DNA of 64,000 bases, from assembly GCA_030549795.1 (NCBI GenBank), contig JAUQQO010000018.1:88277-152276 (forward strand), read 5' to 3'. The notes under the pieces were generated by a model. The model worked only from the letters and a program-made list of their open reading frames with translations, searched no databases and was not told the origin of the DNA. Below, in pieces: positions 34,183-43,680 of this stretch (positions within the stretch are counted from its first letter, which is position 1; each line of letters begins with the position of its first letter). The stretch is from Pseudomonadota bacterium. GTDB lineage: Bacteria > Pseudomonadota > Alphaproteobacteria > Geminicoccales > Geminicoccaceae. A program made the position numbers and the translations under genes.

Positions 34183-34463
34183 GCGAAAAGCGCGAACGAC
34201 CCGGGCTGCGCCTCGACAAGTGGCTCTGGCACGCGCGCTTTGTACGCAAACGCGAGCTCGTAGCGGCGCTGGTGGCGGAACGGCGCATCCGCCTCAACGG
34301 CCAGCCGGTGAGCAAGACCCACCAGCTCGTGCGCCCGGGCGATGTGCTCGTCGTCACCGAGCGCGCGCGGATCCGCATCATTCGGGTCAAAGAGCTGGGC
34401 GAGCGCCGAGAGGGAGCAAAAGAGGCGTCGGCACTCTACGAAGTGGTGGCGAGCGAACCCTAA
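34179..34463 (+). CDS. S4-domain RNA-binding protein (HslR-like)
   Basis: The GTG at 34179 overlaps the helicase stop and gives 94 residues. It is an S4 RNA-binding domain with the signature LRLDKWLWHARFVRKRELVAALVAERRIRLNGQPV. HslR-type proteins in Escherichia coli bind stalled 50S subunits carrying peptidyl-tRNA. Being co-translated with an RNA helicase suggests a shared RNA task. It meets the YggS gene tail to tail with a four-base overlap. Confidence 0.88.
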   Translation: MSEKRERPGLRLDKWLWHARFVRKRELVAALVAERRIRLNGQPVSKTHQLVRPGDVLVVTERARIRIIRVKELGERREGAKEASALYEVVASEP

Positions 34464-35161
34464 GGTGGGGCGGCGCGCGGCGGCCGCTCGCCGAAGATGG
34501 CGGTGCCGACCCGCACGATGGTGGCGCCAAAGGCAATCGCGGTCTCGAAATCGGCGCTCATGCCGATGCTCACCTCCTTGAGCCCGAAGCGGGCGGCGAG
34601 CTTGGCCAAAAGCGCCGCATAGGGCGCCACGTCTTCCTCAGCCGGCGGGATGGCCATGAGCCCCACCACCGGCAACCGCAGCTCCTCGCGGCAGAAGGTC
34701 AAGAACGCTGCGAGCTCGCCCGGGGGCAGACCAGCCTTTTGCGGTTCTTCGGCGAGGTTGACCTCGACGAGCAGGCGGCGGGTGCGCGCCTGCGGCCGGC
34801 TCAGCTCCTTAGCGAGCAGCTGGGCGAGCTTGGGGCGATCGAGGGTTTGGATGACATCGAACAGTTCGACTGCGGCGCGCGCCTTGTTGCTCTGGAGAGC
34901 TCCGACGAGGTGCAGCTCGACATCGGGATAGCGCGCCCGAAGCGCCGGCCAGCGGGATTGCGCCTCCTGCACATAGTTCTCCCCGAAGATCCGCTGGCCG
35001 GCGGCGAGCGCCGCCTCGATGCGCTCGAGCGGCTGCGCCTTGCTCACCGCCACCAAGGTGACGCTGTTCGGGTCGCGGCCGGCTGCCTCGGCTGCCGCTT
35101 TTACCCGACGCCGCACGTCCAAAAGGCGCGCTTGAACCTCTTGATCCTCGCCTTGTTCCAC
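34460..35161 (-). CDS. YggS/PLPBP-family pyridoxal phosphate-binding protein
   Basis: This 233-residue protein has the PLP lysine in LVAVSKAQP (K41), [25 protein letters not shown] [11 protein letters not shown] and the GLMAIPP and [17 protein letters not shown] ([14 protein letters not shown]) segments of the YggS family. These cytosolic proteins bind PLP and keep vitamin B6 and amino-acid pools in balance; no enzymatic reaction is known. The GTG start at 35161 is typical for the length. It is divergent from the JmjC-type hydroxylase gene. Confidence 0.93.
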   Translation of the reverse strand: MEQGEDQEVQARLLDVRRRVKAAAEAAGRDPNSVTLVAVSKAQPLERIEAALAAGQRIFGENYVQEAQSRWPALRARYPDVELHLVGALQSNKARAAVELFDVIQTLDRPKLAQLLAKELSRPQARTRRLLVEVNLAEEPQKAGLPPGELAAFLTFCREELRLPVVGLMAIPPAEEDVAPYAALLAKLAARFGLKEVSIGMSADFETAIAFGATIVRVGTAIFGERPPRAAPP

Positions 35162-35222
35162 GCTCGTCCCCGGCTATGCTGGGCCCGGCCGATGAGCCTG
35201 CGTGCGCGCTGGGAGGTGTCAA

Positions 35223-36404
35223 GTGACGTTCGACGAGATCATGGCGCCCTTGGGGGCCCAGCGTTTCATCGACGAGTATCTCGGCAAGGCGCCGTTGCAC
35301 CTCGAGGGGCCGCCCGAGAAGTGGGCGGCGATCATGAACTGGGACGTGCTCAATCGCTTGTTGGGCGCCTCCACCATTTGGGCGCACGCTTCGCTGCCGC
35401 TCGTGCTCGACAAAGAGCCGATCCCGGCTTCCGCCTACTGCAGCCCCGCCCCGGGTCGCGACGGGGGCACGGTGCTGCGGCCCGATCCCGCGAAGGTCAA
35501 AGAATTCTTGCGCCGCGGGGCGACGCTCGTGGCCAACGACATCGACCAGCTGACCCCGGAACTCCGCGCCTTTTGTCGGGCGATGGAAGAGGCGCTGGGC
35601 GGCAAGGTGCAGGCCAATCTCTATCTCTCGAGCAAGCGCCGGCAGGGCTTTGCGGTGCACTTCGACACGCACGACGTGTTCGCCGTTCACTGCATGGGCG
35701 AAAAGACCTGGATGGTGTTCGAGGGGAGGGCAGAAGATCCGATCGCACATCCGATGTTCAAGAACCTTCCTCCTCAACACCATGAGCGTGCAAAGGGCAA
35801 GCTGTGGAAAGAGGTGCGGCTGAAGCCTGGCGACTTGCTCTATCTCCCTCGGGGGCAATACCACTATGCGCTGGCTGAGGATGGTGCCTGCTGCCACATT
35901 GCCTTCGGGGTGACCTATCCGATTGGCCTCGATGTCGTGAGCTATCTCTTCGAACGCATGGTGGCCGAACCCTTGGGGCGGGCCAATCTGCCGCGCGAGC
36001 CGGGGGCGCTCGCGCGCCGCTTGGCGGCGCTCGGCGACCGTCTGGCGGCGATCTGTTCGGATGCCCGCACGCTTGCCGACATCCAGAACTTCATCGCGGG
36101 CTATCGTTATCCGCGCGAAGATTACGATCTTCCCGCTCTCATCGAGCAGGCACCCGATCGCTTCGCCCGCTGCTTCGATGACTTCAAACTCCTCGAGCGC
36201 GACGGCAAGGTGTTGCTTGTGCGCACCTCGACCCGCGAAGGCGTTGAGGTCCCGCAGCCGATCAAGGACGTTGTGGCCTGGGTGGTCGGCCGTGCGAGCT
36301 TCGATCGGGGTGAGCTCGCGCGCGCCTTTCCCGATCGCGCCCCGGCACAATTGGATACGGTGTTGGCGCAGCTCGAGAAAATGCGCGTGATCGCTGCGGC
36401 ATGA
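35223..36404 (+). CDS. JmjC/cupin-type 2-oxoglutarate oxygenase (ribosomal oxygenase YcfD/ROXA-like)
   Basis: The GTG at 35223 follows GGGAGGTG and gives 393 residues. The cupin core has the iron motif HxD in VHFDTHDVF (H146, D148) and the second histidine in LPRGQYHYAL (H214). The order and the winged-helix-like C-terminal part fit bacterial YcfD/ROXA, which hydroxylates an arginine of ribosomal protein L16 using 2-oxoglutarate and oxygen. The target here is not proven. It lies near ribosome- and RNA-related genes. Confidence 0.82.
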   Translation: MTFDEIMAPLGAQRFIDEYLGKAPLHLEGPPEKWAAIMNWDVLNRLLGASTIWAHASLPLVLDKEPIPASAYCSPAPGRDGGTVLRPDPAKVKEFLRRGATLVANDIDQLTPELRAFCRAMEEALGGKVQANLYLSSKRRQGFAVHFDTHDVFAVHCMGEKTWMVFEGRAEDPIAHPMFKNLPPQHHERAKGKLWKEVRLKPGDLLYLPRGQYHYALAEDGACCHIAFGVTYPIGLDVVSYLFERMVAEPLGRANLPREPGALARRLAALGDRLAAICSDARTLADIQNFIAGYRYPREDYDLPALIEQAPDRFARCFDDFKLLERDGKVLLVRTSTREGVEVPQPIKDVVAWVVGRASFDRGELARAFPDRAPAQLDTVLAQLEKMRVIAAA

Positions 36405-36412
36405 ACGAAAAA

Positions 36413-36447
36413 CGGGCGTGATCTGCCTTATTTTTCGGCAGTCACCC
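36413..36447 (+). terminator. Imperfect hairpin after the oxygenase gene
   Basis: CTGCC and GGCAG enclose a TTATTTTTC loop (36423-36441), and flanking CGGG/CCCG and TGA/TCA pairs extend the stem with small bulges. It begins eight bases after the stop codon. There is no T-tract, so it is a possible terminator only. Confidence 0.4.
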
Positions 36448-36575
36448 GATTAGTGCGTTGCGTTGAAGTAACAGTTTCGCCGCGGTTTTGTCGCGCGCGT
36501 TGTTACTGGGCTTGTCTGCGCGCGCGTGCGGCGCATCCCTCGCTGCGTGGCAAAGCAAGCGCGGAGATCGGCTTG

Positions 36576-37643
36576 ATGTCCCCAACGACCCATCGTCCAG
36601 CTCGCCAGGCTCGCTTGTTCATGCCCGGCGCGCTCGTGGTAGTTTCCGCGTTCGGTCTGGGCGGTCCGGCTCTGGCCCAGCAGGCGCCCAAAGTCACGCC
36701 AGCTGGCAAGCTCGAACTGAGCGTCGGCGGCTTTTCGCGCTTCCTTTGGGCGCTGGGCGATATCAAGAACAAGACCGGCGCTCAAAATGCGAGTTCGGAC
36801 TTTCGCAACGATACGGAAGTGCACATCATCGCGCGCGGCAAAGACGAGAGCACCGGCATCGAATATGGTGCGACGATCGAGTTCGAGGCGGATACGAGCC
36901 GCAACGAGAATACAGACGAGACATGGATCTTTATCAAAGGTGTCTTCGGTGAGCTGCGCTTCGGGGACGATGACGGAGCTGCCGACAACATGAAGGTTGG
37001 CGGCTTTTCGGTTGCCGTGGGAACCGGTGGCATCGACGGTACGGTGATCGACACGCCGGCCGTCGTGGGGCCGAGCAACAGCGACGATGCCACCAAGATC
37101 GTCTACTACACGCCGCAGCTCGGCGGTTTGCAGTTGGGCGTGAGTTACACGCCGAGCTCGGAGAGCGTCGGTGACACGCTTGCCGGCACCAAAACCGGAG
37201 GCTTCAAGGACTGGGTGGAAGCCGGGGTCACCTGGGCGGGGGAGTTCGGCGGTGTGGGTATCACGGCCGCCGTTGTGGGCGGGCTCGCCGAAGCCGATTT
37301 CTCGGGTCGCAACAACGACCTCAAGACGCTCTTCGCAGGGGTGCAGATCGACGCCTTCGGTGTTTCCGTGGCGGGTGGTCTGGGCAGCGAGGAAGTACTC
37401 GGGGTTGATCGCGATTGGTTCAACCTAGGGGCGAAGACGGAAGTGGGCCCGGTGGCGCTCTCCGTGACGTACGGCCGGGCCAAGCTCAAACCCGGGCCCG
37501 ATCCCGAGAATCTCGTACTGGGTGCCGAGCTCGGCATCGCGCCGGGTCTTTCGCTCTCGGGCGAAGTGTCCTTCTTCGATGAAGACCGCGGTGGCAAAGA
37601 CGACGGTGTGCTGGGCCTTGTGCGCCTTGGCATCGACTTCTAG
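36576..37643 (+). CDS. Porin-family outer-membrane protein, copy 1
   Basis: The ATG at 36576 follows GGAGAT and gives 355 residues with a signal sequence ending PALAQQ. The mature part is rich in alternating beta strands and ends in a C-terminal phenylalanine (LVRLGIDF), the outer-membrane insertion signal. Acidic loop segments such as DFRNDTEVH, EADTSRNENTDET and FGDDDGAADNM are typical of alphaproteobacterial general porins, which form channels for small solutes. It is the first of three related genes, and 59 bases (36813-36871) are identical to copy 2. Confidence 0.88.
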   Translation: MSPTTHRPARQARLFMPGALVVVSAFGLGGPALAQQAPKVTPAGKLELSVGGFSRFLWALGDIKNKTGAQNASSDFRNDTEVHIIARGKDESTGIEYGATIEFEADTSRNENTDETWIFIKGVFGELRFGDDDGAADNMKVGGFSVAVGTGGIDGTVIDTPAVVGPSNSDDATKIVYYTPQLGGLQLGVSYTPSSESVGDTLAGTKTGGFKDWVEAGVTWAGEFGGVGITAAVVGGLAEADFSGRNNDLKTLFAGVQIDAFGVSVAGGLGSEEVLGVDRDWFNLGAKTEVGPVALSVTYGRAKLKPGPDPENLVLGAELGIAPGLSLSGEVSFFDEDRGGKDDGVLGLVRLGIDF

Positions 37644-37660
37644 CGCGCCGCGGGTGAGCT

Positions 37661-37692
37661 GCGGCCTTGTTGCACGGTCGACACAAGGCCGC
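37661..37692 (+). terminator. Hairpin after porin copy 1
   Basis: A perfect ten-base stem (GCGGCCTTGT at 37661-37670 and ACAAGGCCGC at 37683-37692) with a 12-base loop lies 18 bases after the stop. It has no T-tract. It would separate or reduce transcription between the two porin genes. Confidence 0.55.
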
Positions 37693-37873
37693 GGCTGCGG
37701 TCACCGTGCACGGGCGCTGCGGCTTGCCGCGTGACCGGTCCGTCTGAATAAACAGTCAGGCGAGGCCGACGGGCGCAACGCGCGTCCACGGCACGGGGGT
37801 GGCCGTGGCCGGTCGCCCCACAAGACGGTCCTTGCAAATGCACCTGAACCGAGGTGCGGAGGAGAGACCAACG

Positions 37874-38935
37874 ATGACCTTTAAGAAAATGCTTTTGGGA
37901 ACGTCCGCACTGCTCGGTGCGGGCATGCTTGCCGCCGCCTCTCCGGCCCTGGCGCAGCAGGGGCCTCAGGTCACACCGGGCGGTAAGCTCAACGTTGCGG
38001 TGAGCGGCTTCGCGCGCTTCCTTTGGGTCGCGGGCGACCTCAAAGAGCGGTTCAATGTGCAGTACAGCTCCAGCGACTTCCGCAACGACACGGAAGTGCA
38101 CATCATCGCGCGCGGCAAAGACGAGAGCACCGGCATCGAATATGGTGCCACGGTCGAGTTCGAGGCGGATACGAGCCGCAACGACAACACCGACGAGACC
38201 TGGATCTTCCTGCGCGGGGCGTTCGGTGAGCTGCGCTTCGGCGATGAGGACGGCGCCTCCGACCTCATGAAGATTGGTGCCTTCACCCTCGCTGCGGGTA
38301 CCGGTGGTCTCGACGGCACGATCGACTATCCGCGCTTGGTGGCGGGCATCAACACGAGCGACGCCACCAAGATCATCTACTTCACTCCGCGCGTCGCTGG
38401 CTTCCAGGCTGGTATCAGCTATACGCCGCACCAGGACTCAGTCGCTAACGGTGGTCGCGGCGACACGCTCGCCTTCACCAACGTCGACGGCATCAAGGAT
38501 GCCATCGAGGGCGGTGTGAGCTACGTCGGTAGCTTCGGCGACGTGGGCATCCGCGCGTCGATTATCGGTCATACCGCCGACAGCACCGATGGCGACAACA
38601 ACGAGGACTTCTGGAAGCTCTACGGCGGTGCCGTGGTGAGCTTCGCCGGCTTCTCCGTCGGTGGCGGCTACGGCAAGCAGGACGTGTTCGGCCGCCAGAA
38701 CAAGTGGTTCAACCTGGGTGCCGGCGCCGAGCTGGGTCCGGCCAAGCTGTCGGTCAACTACGGCAAGGTGCTCGACGACGATCTCAATCAAGAGGAGCGG
38801 GCGCTCATCTTCAGCGCCACGGTGGGTATCCTGCCGGGTGTGACCTTGGACGGCGACCTCCACTTCTTCGACATGGATCGCGGCGGCAAGGACGACGGCA
38901 CGCTGGGCTTGGTGCGGCTCAACGTCGCGTTCTGA
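37874..38935 (+). CDS. Porin-family outer-membrane protein, copy 2
   Basis: The ATG at 37874 follows GGAGGAGA and gives 353 residues with a classic signal peptide (MTFKKMLLGTSALLGAGML, cleavage after ALA). The rest is a beta-barrel pattern ending in LVRLNVAF. It aligns with copy 1 over its full length, including DFRNDTEVHIIARGKDEST and FNLGAGAELGP against FNLGAKTEVGP. General diffusion through the outer membrane is the likely role. A 230-base spacer with a hairpin separates it from copy 1, so it probably has its own promoter. The near-identical segments suggest recent duplication or gene conversion. Confidence 0.9.
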   Translation: MTFKKMLLGTSALLGAGMLAAASPALAQQGPQVTPGGKLNVAVSGFARFLWVAGDLKERFNVQYSSSDFRNDTEVHIIARGKDESTGIEYGATVEFEADTSRNDNTDETWIFLRGAFGELRFGDEDGASDLMKIGAFTLAAGTGGLDGTIDYPRLVAGINTSDATKIIYFTPRVAGFQAGISYTPHQDSVANGGRGDTLAFTNVDGIKDAIEGGVSYVGSFGDVGIRASIIGHTADSTDGDNNEDFWKLYGGAVVSFAGFSVGGGYGKQDVFGRQNKWFNLGAGAELGPAKLSVNYGKVLDDDLNQEERALIFSATVGILPGVTLDGDLHFFDMDRGGKDDGTLGLVRLNVAF

Positions 38936-38959
38936 TCGTCGCGCAAACGCAGCCAGGTG

Positions 38960-38987
38960 GGGGCGGCGAGGCATGGCCCGCCGCCCC
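38960..38987 (+). terminator. Hairpin after porin copy 2
   Basis: A nine-base GC stem (GGGGCGGCG at 38960-38968 and CGCCGCCCC at 38979-38987) with a ten-base loop lies 24 bases after the stop, followed by TTCGCTTTGTG. It looks like an intrinsic terminator with a weak T-rich tail. Confidence 0.6.
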
Positions 38988-39051
38988 TTCGCTTTGTGTG
39001 CAGCTGAGGCGGCGGCGCCACTCCCCGAGTGCTGAGGCCGACGCTATGTTT

Positions 39052-39063
39052 CGTTTCGAAACG
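39052..39063. promoter_or_regulatory. Perfect palindrome CGTTTCGAAACG upstream of the short porin
   Basis: The 12-base palindrome CGTTTCGAAACG lies 18 bases before the TTG start and seven bases after a GCTATGTT segment (39043-39050). GCTATGTT also occurs upstream of the next gene (39768-39775). The palindrome could be an operator or a transcript leader structure; this is a guess from its position. Confidence 0.3.
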
Positions 39064-39081
39064 TGAAGAGGAGGTGCGGGT

Positions 39082-39732
39082 TTGATCCGCCTGGTGGCGC
39101 GCACGATTGCCGTCGTGGGCATGGTTGCTGCGGTTGCCGAGCCTGGGAGCGCTGCCGAACTGCGGGTCGGTGGCGCTTGGGAGGTCGCAAGAACGGCTGG
39201 GCTCACGGCTGGTGCGCTGGGTAAAGCCGAGGACAAGGCGGCTGGGCGTGACTTGCGCCTCGGATTTACCCCGCGTGCGGGCACAGGATTCGGCTTCGGT
39301 ACCGAAACGGCGCCGATCGAATTTGACCTCGAAGTGGCGCCAGCGGGCGCCGGTCTCGCGCGCCTCGAAGCGCTGGCCTTGGTTCCGGGAGAGATGGCGA
39401 GCGGGCGCCTTGAGGCATCGCCGCGCGGATTGGCGGTGGGCGGGGTGCTCGCGTGGTCGGGCTGGACGGTGGGCGGCAGCTTCGTCTCGGGGGCGGTCGG
39501 GACGGGCGGTATCGATCTGTGGAGTGGCTCGATTGGGTACGGGCCGGTCGTGGCGCGGCTCGGCTACGGGCAGACCACCACCGTCGGCGGCCAGGAGCGG
39601 GAGCTCTGGCTGTTCGGAACCGAACTCACCACCCGCCCCTGGCTGACGCTTGAAGGCGATCTCGCGATTACGAGCGGGGCGGAGCGCGAGCCGGCGGCAG
39701 CCGGGCGGCTGGGCCTGCGGCTTAACTTCTAA
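39082..39732 (+). CDS. Short porin-like outer-membrane protein
   Basis: The TTG at 39082 follows AGGAGGTG and gives 216 residues with a signal peptide ending GSAAEL. The mature part resembles a shortened porin: it starts with strands such as LRVGGAWEV and DLRLGFTPRAGTGFGFGTE, and ends with a TLEGDLAITSG segment and a final LRLNF, the same pattern as the endings of porin copies 1 and 2. It is about 140 residues shorter and lacks their acidic loop segments. It may be a smaller barrel or a decaying third copy. Confidence 0.7.
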   Translation: MIRLVARTIAVVGMVAAVAEPGSAAELRVGGAWEVARTAGLTAGALGKAEDKAAGRDLRLGFTPRAGTGFGFGTETAPIEFDLEVAPAGAGLARLEALALVPGEMASGRLEASPRGLAVGGVLAWSGWTVGGSFVSGAVGTGGIDLWSGSIGYGPVVARLGYGQTTTVGGQERELWLFGTELTTRPWLTLEGDLAITSGAEREPAAAGRLGLRLNF

Positions 39733-39774
39733 GGCGCGCGCGGCATCTTTCGCGCGAAGCTGCCCGTGCTATGT

Positions 39775-39800
39775 TCGCCGCGCCGCGGACGGCGCGGCGA
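39775..39800. terminator. Perfect 11-base hairpin with tetraloop between short porin and DUF3576 gene
   Basis: TCGCCGCGCCG (39775-39785) pairs exactly with CGGCGCGGCGA (39790-39800) across a CGGA loop. It lies about 40 bases after the short porin stop and 18 bases before the DUF3576 start. It may end the upstream transcript or form a leader structure; there is no T-tract. Confidence 0.5.
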
Positions 39801-39818
39801 GCCGAGTGACCCTAACCG

Positions 39819-40367
39819 ATGAGCCGTTTTGTCATCGCTGTTTGCGCGCTGCTTGTTGGCGGAGGCTTGCTCGTTGGCTGTTCCGGGGTACCGATCGAGC
39901 AGCCCGAGTGGTCGCCTTACGATCCCAAGGATCAGGCACGGCGCCAGCGCTACGGGACGATCACCGGGACAGACGGGATCACGCTGTTCGGCATGGGCCG
40001 ACGCGGAACCGAGCAGGCCGCATCCAACGGCGGCGGTGGGGGCGGGATCGGGGTCAACGCCTATCTCTGGCGGGCGAGCCTCGAGACGCTCGACTTCATT
40101 CCCCTGGCCTCGGCCGATCCCTTCGGTGGGCTGATCGTCACCGACTGGTACCAGCCAGCAGAAGCGCCTGATGAGCGCTTCAAAATCCAGGTTCTCATCC
40201 GTGACGTCGCGCTGCGCGCCGATGCGGTGCGCGTCTCTGTCCTGCGGCAGCGTCGCGATCCCAAGGGCGGCTGGCTCGATGTGCCGGCTGATCCGCGCGT
40301 TGCAACCGAACTCGAGGACAAGATCCTCACGCGTGCGCGCCAAATCCGTATCGCCGCCGGGAATTGA
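39819..40367 (+). CDS. DUF3576 lipoprotein
   Basis: This 182-residue protein starts with a lipoprotein signal ([11 protein letters not shown], lipidated cysteine at residue 21). The rest is DUF3576, an alphaproteobacterial family: [12 protein letters not shown], a glycine-rich stretch, [34 protein letters not shown] and a C-terminal ARQIRIA segment. Its function is unknown; members are commonly next to leuS and lptE, as here, which hints at outer-membrane biogenesis. The leuS ATG lies 50 bases after its stop. Confidence 0.88.
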   Translation: MSRFVIAVCALLVGGGLLVGCSGVPIEQPEWSPYDPKDQARRQRYGTITGTDGITLFGMGRRGTEQAASNGGGGGGIGVNAYLWRASLETLDFIPLASADPFGGLIVTDWYQPAEAPDERFKIQVLIRDVALRADAVRVSVLRQRRDPKGGWLDVPADPRVATELEDKILTRARQIRIAAGN

Positions 40368-40417
40368 AGGCGCGCACACGGCGGCTCGGGTCCAGCGAGA
40401 GGACGGACGGGAAGGGA

Positions 40418-42976
40418 ATGTCTCGCTACAATTTTCGCGTTTGTGAAGCCAAGTGGCAGCGCATCTGGGAAGAGCGGCGGATCTTCGAAGTCCGCATCGA
40501 TCCCTCCAAGCCCAAATACTACGTTTTGGAGATGTTCCCCTATCCGTCTGGCCGCATCCACATGGGGCATGTGCGCAACTACACGCTGGGCGATGTGGTT
40601 GCGCGTCTAAAGCGCGCCCAAGGCTACAATGTGTTGCATCCCATGGGCTGGGACGCCTTCGGCCTGCCGGCAGAAGGGGCGGCGATCAAGCGTGGTGTCC
40701 ACCCCAAGACCTGGACCTACGCCAACATCGCCGAGATGCGGCAGCAAATCAAATCGATGGGTTTGTCGATCGATTGGACGCGCGAGATCGCAACGTGCGA
40801 TCCCGAATATTTCAAGCACGAACAGGCGATGTTCCTCGACATGTACGAGCGGGGGCTCGTCTATCGCAAAGAAAGTTGGGTCAATTGGGACCCGGTCGAC
40901 CAGACCGTTCTCGCCAACGAGCAGGTGATCGACGGCAAGGGCTGGCGTTCGGGGGCCCCGGTCGAGCGCCGCAAGCTGGCCCAGTGGTTTTTCCGGATCA
41001 CCGCCTATGCTGAAGACCTGTTGGCCGCCCTCGACCGGCTCGAGCGCTGGCCCGAGAAAGTGCGCACCATGCAGCGCAACTGGATCGGGCGGTCGGAAGG
41101 GGCGCGCATCGCCTTTCCCGTGGAGGGCCGCGCGGAGCCGATCGAGGTCTTCTCGACCCGGCCCGACACCCTCTTCGGTGCCTCCTTCATCGCGCTCGCT
41201 CCCGACCATCCGCTCGCGAGCGAACTCGCCGCGCGCGATCCGGGGCTCGCTGCGTTCATCGCCGAGTGTTTGAAGGGCACGACCGCCGAGGCGGCGCTCG
41301 AGACGATGGAAAAGCGCGGCTATGATACGGGGCTGCGCTGCCGCAACCCGGTCCGTCCCGAGCAGCTTTTGCCGGTGTTCGTCGCCAATTTCGTGCTCTC
41401 CGAATATGGTACGGGGGCGATCTTCGGCTGCCCGGCGCACGATCAACGCGACCTCGAATTCGCCCGTGCCTATGGATTGCCGGTGATCCCCGTGGTGGTG
41501 CCGGAAGGGGCGGATCCTGCGACCTTCACGATCGGCGAAGAGGCGTACACAGGCGACGGCCGCCTGTTCAACTCCGACTTCCTCAACGGCCTCGATGTCG
41601 CCACCGCCAAGAAACGGATCGTGGAGGAACTGAAGCGACGCGGTGCGGGCGAGGCAGAGGTGCGCTGGCGATTGCGTGACTGGGGCGTGTCGCGCCAGCG
41701 CTACTGGGGCTGTCCGATCCCGATGGTGCACTGCCCGCGTTGTGGCATCGTTCCGGTGCCCAAAGACCAGTTGCCGGTTTTGCTGCCGGACGACGTCGAC
41801 ATCACCGGCGTCGGCAACCCCCTCGATCGCCATCCGACTTGGAAGTACACCGATTGCCCGCGCTGTGGGGGGCCGGCGCAGCGCGAGACCGACACCTTCG
41901 ATACTTTCGTCGAGAGCTCCTGGTATTTCGCGCGTTTCTGCGATCCCAAGAACCCAGAACGCCCATTCGATAAAGAAGCTGCGGCTTATTGGTTGCCGGT
42001 TGATCAGTATATCGGTGGCATCGAACACGCCGTCTTACATCTTCTTTATTCTCGCTTTTTCACGCGTGCGATGCGTGATTGTGGCTATCTTGATATCGAC
42101 GAGCCGTTTGCTGGCCTGTTCACACAGGGCATGATCACGCATCAGACCTATCGCGACGAACAAGGGAATTGGCTCGAGCCCAAAGAGGTGATTCGCGACG
42201 AGAGCGGTGCGCTGCGCACCCGCGACGGGCGCCGCGTGATCCCCGGCCGGGTCGAGAAGATGAGCAAATCCAAGCTGAATACCGTTGATCCGAGCGAGAT
42301 CATCGAGACCTATGGAGCGGATACGGCACGCCTGTTCATGCTCTCGGACAGTCCGCCCGAGCGCGACCTCGAGTGGACCGATGCCGGCATTGACGGTGCC
42401 TGGCGCTATCTCAATCGGCTGTGGCGGATCGTTGAGGAGCGCCTCGAGCGGCTGCCGCCGCCGGGTACCCCGGTTCCGCGCGAGGGGCTCGAAGGCGCGG
42501 ACCTCGCACTCGCGCGGCAGGTCCACCGCGCGATCGCCGCGGTCACCGACGCGCTCGAGCGCTTCCACTTCAACAAAGCGGTGGCGCTTATCCGCGAGTT
42601 CACCAACGCCATCGAGGACTATCGAGGCGACAATGGAGCACTGTTGCGCCAAGCGCTCGAGACCTTCGTGCGCCTGATCGAGCCCATGACGCCCCATCTC
42701 GCCGAGGAGCTCTGGCAACGGCTCGGGCACGAGCGTCTGCTCGCCGAGACTCCGTGGCTCGTCCCCGATCCCGCTTTTCTCGTCGAGGAGGAGGTGGTGT
42801 TGCCGGTCCAGGTCAACGGCCGGCGCCGGGCCGAGATCCGCGTTCCCAAAGGCGCCGATCAGGCGACGATCGAGGCGGCGGCGCTCGCCGATCCGGCCGT
42901 GCAAAGGGCGCTCGACGGGCGCACGCCGCGCCGGGTCGTGGTCGTCCCCGACCGCATCGTCAACCTCGTCGTATGA
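40418..42976 (+). CDS. leuS: Leucyl-tRNA synthetase
   Basis: The ATG at 40418 follows GAAGGGA and gives 852 residues. Class I motifs are clear: HMGH (48-51) in the start of the catalytic domain and KMSKS (614-618), with the editing insertion between ([20 protein letters not shown]) and a zinc-type CPRCG segment. The C-terminal anticodon-binding domain is complete. The enzyme charges tRNA-Leu with leucine and edits mischarged products. Around 41980-42110 the DNA is noticeably poorer in GC than the flanks while the protein stays conserved. It is followed by lptE and holA. Confidence 0.97.
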   Translation: MSRYNFRVCEAKWQRIWEERRIFEVRIDPSKPKYYVLEMFPYPSGRIHMGHVRNYTLGDVVARLKRAQGYNVLHPMGWDAFGLPAEGAAIKRGVHPKTWTYANIAEMRQQIKSMGLSIDWTREIATCDPEYFKHEQAMFLDMYERGLVYRKESWVNWDPVDQTVLANEQVIDGKGWRSGAPVERRKLAQWFFRITAYAEDLLAALDRLERWPEKVRTMQRNWIGRSEGARIAFPVEGRAEPIEVFSTRPDTLFGASFIALAPDHPLASELAARDPGLAAFIAECLKGTTAEAALETMEKRGYDTGLRCRNPVRPEQLLPVFVANFVLSEYGTGAIFGCPAHDQRDLEFARAYGLPVIPVVVPEGADPATFTIGEEAYTGDGRLFNSDFLNGLDVATAKKRIVEELKRRGAGEAEVRWRLRDWGVSRQRYWGCPIPMVHCPRCGIVPVPKDQLPVLLPDDVDITGVGNPLDRHPTWKYTDCPRCGGPAQRETDTFDTFVESSWYFARFCDPKNPERPFDKEAAAYWLPVDQYIGGIEHAVLHLLYSRFFTRAMRDCGYLDIDEPFAGLFTQGMITHQTYRDEQGNWLEPKEVIRDESGALRTRDGRRVIPGRVEKMSKSKLNTVDPSEIIETYGADTARLFMLSDSPPERDLEWTDAGIDGAWRYLNRLWRIVEERLERLPPPGTPVPREGLEGADLALARQVHRAIAAVTDALERFHFNKAVALIREFTNAIEDYRGDNGALLRQALETFVRLIEPMTPHLAEELWQRLGHERLLAETPWLVPDPAFLVEEEVVLPVQVNGRRRAEIRVPKGADQATIEAAALADPAVQRALDGRTPRRVVVVPDRIVNLVV

Positions 42977-43176
42977 GCTTCCTGCGCCGCCTCTTCGAAG
43001 ACAAGTTATCCATCGAATGCGGCCGCGGCGACCGGCCAGCGGTCGCGTGAACCCGCGGCTGTGCCGGAATGACATGGAACGAGCGGTCAGCCGCTTGGCG
43101 CTCATCCCGAGCGCGCCCCCCTGTCCCCTTCGCACCGAAGGTTGCGGCCGCACGGGCCGAGCTGCGGGTCGCGCGG

Positions 43177-43680
43177 GTGGTCGCAACGCGCGCTTTACTC
43201 TTGGTGCTCCTCGCGAGCCTCCTTTGCGGCTGTGCGCTGCGTCCTCTCCACGGCGGACATGCCGGCGAGGAGGTCAATGCGGCGCTCGCGGCGATCGCGA
43301 TCGATGCGCCGCGCAATCGGCTCGGCCAGCTCCTCGAGCGCGCCCTTGCCGAACAGCTGGCACCCCTGGGTCCACCGCGCGCGCCACGCTACCGTTTGAT
43401 CTTGAGGCTGGAGCGCGAAAAAACACCCCTTGCGGTGCAACTCGACGATGTCACCACCCGCTTTGACCTCGTGATCGCCGCCCGTTTCGATCTCGTGCGC
43501 GCAGCCGATGGAGCAGTGCTCATGCGCGGTGCGGCCCGCCGGGTGGCGAGCTTCAACGTGGTGCGCGCGCCCTTCGCCACCCTGGTCGCCGAGCAGGATG
43601 CCGAGCGGCGCGCGGCTGAAGAACTCGCGCGCGAGATCCGCACCCGTCTTGCCGCCCAACTCATAGGGGGTGAGGGTTGA
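43177..43680 (+). CDS. lptE: LPS assembly lipoprotein LptE
   Basis: The GTG at 43177 gives 167 residues with a lipoprotein signal (VVATRALLLVLLASLLCGC, lipidated cysteine 19). An ATG at 43069 is in frame but would leave a 43-residue arginine-rich head before the signal. The mature part (CALRPLHGG, YRLILRLEREKTPLAVQ, ATRFDLVIAARF-type strands) fits the LptE fold. LptE plugs LptD and helps place lipopolysaccharide in the outer membrane. Its position between leuS and holA is the standard one for this gene. Its stop overlaps the holA start. Confidence 0.85.
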   Translation: MVATRALLLVLLASLLCGCALRPLHGGHAGEEVNAALAAIAIDAPRNRLGQLLERALAEQLAPLGPPRAPRYRLILRLEREKTPLAVQLDDVTTRFDLVIAARFDLVRAADGAVLMRGAARRVASFNVVRAPFATLVAEQDAERRAAEELAREIRTRLAAQLIGGEG

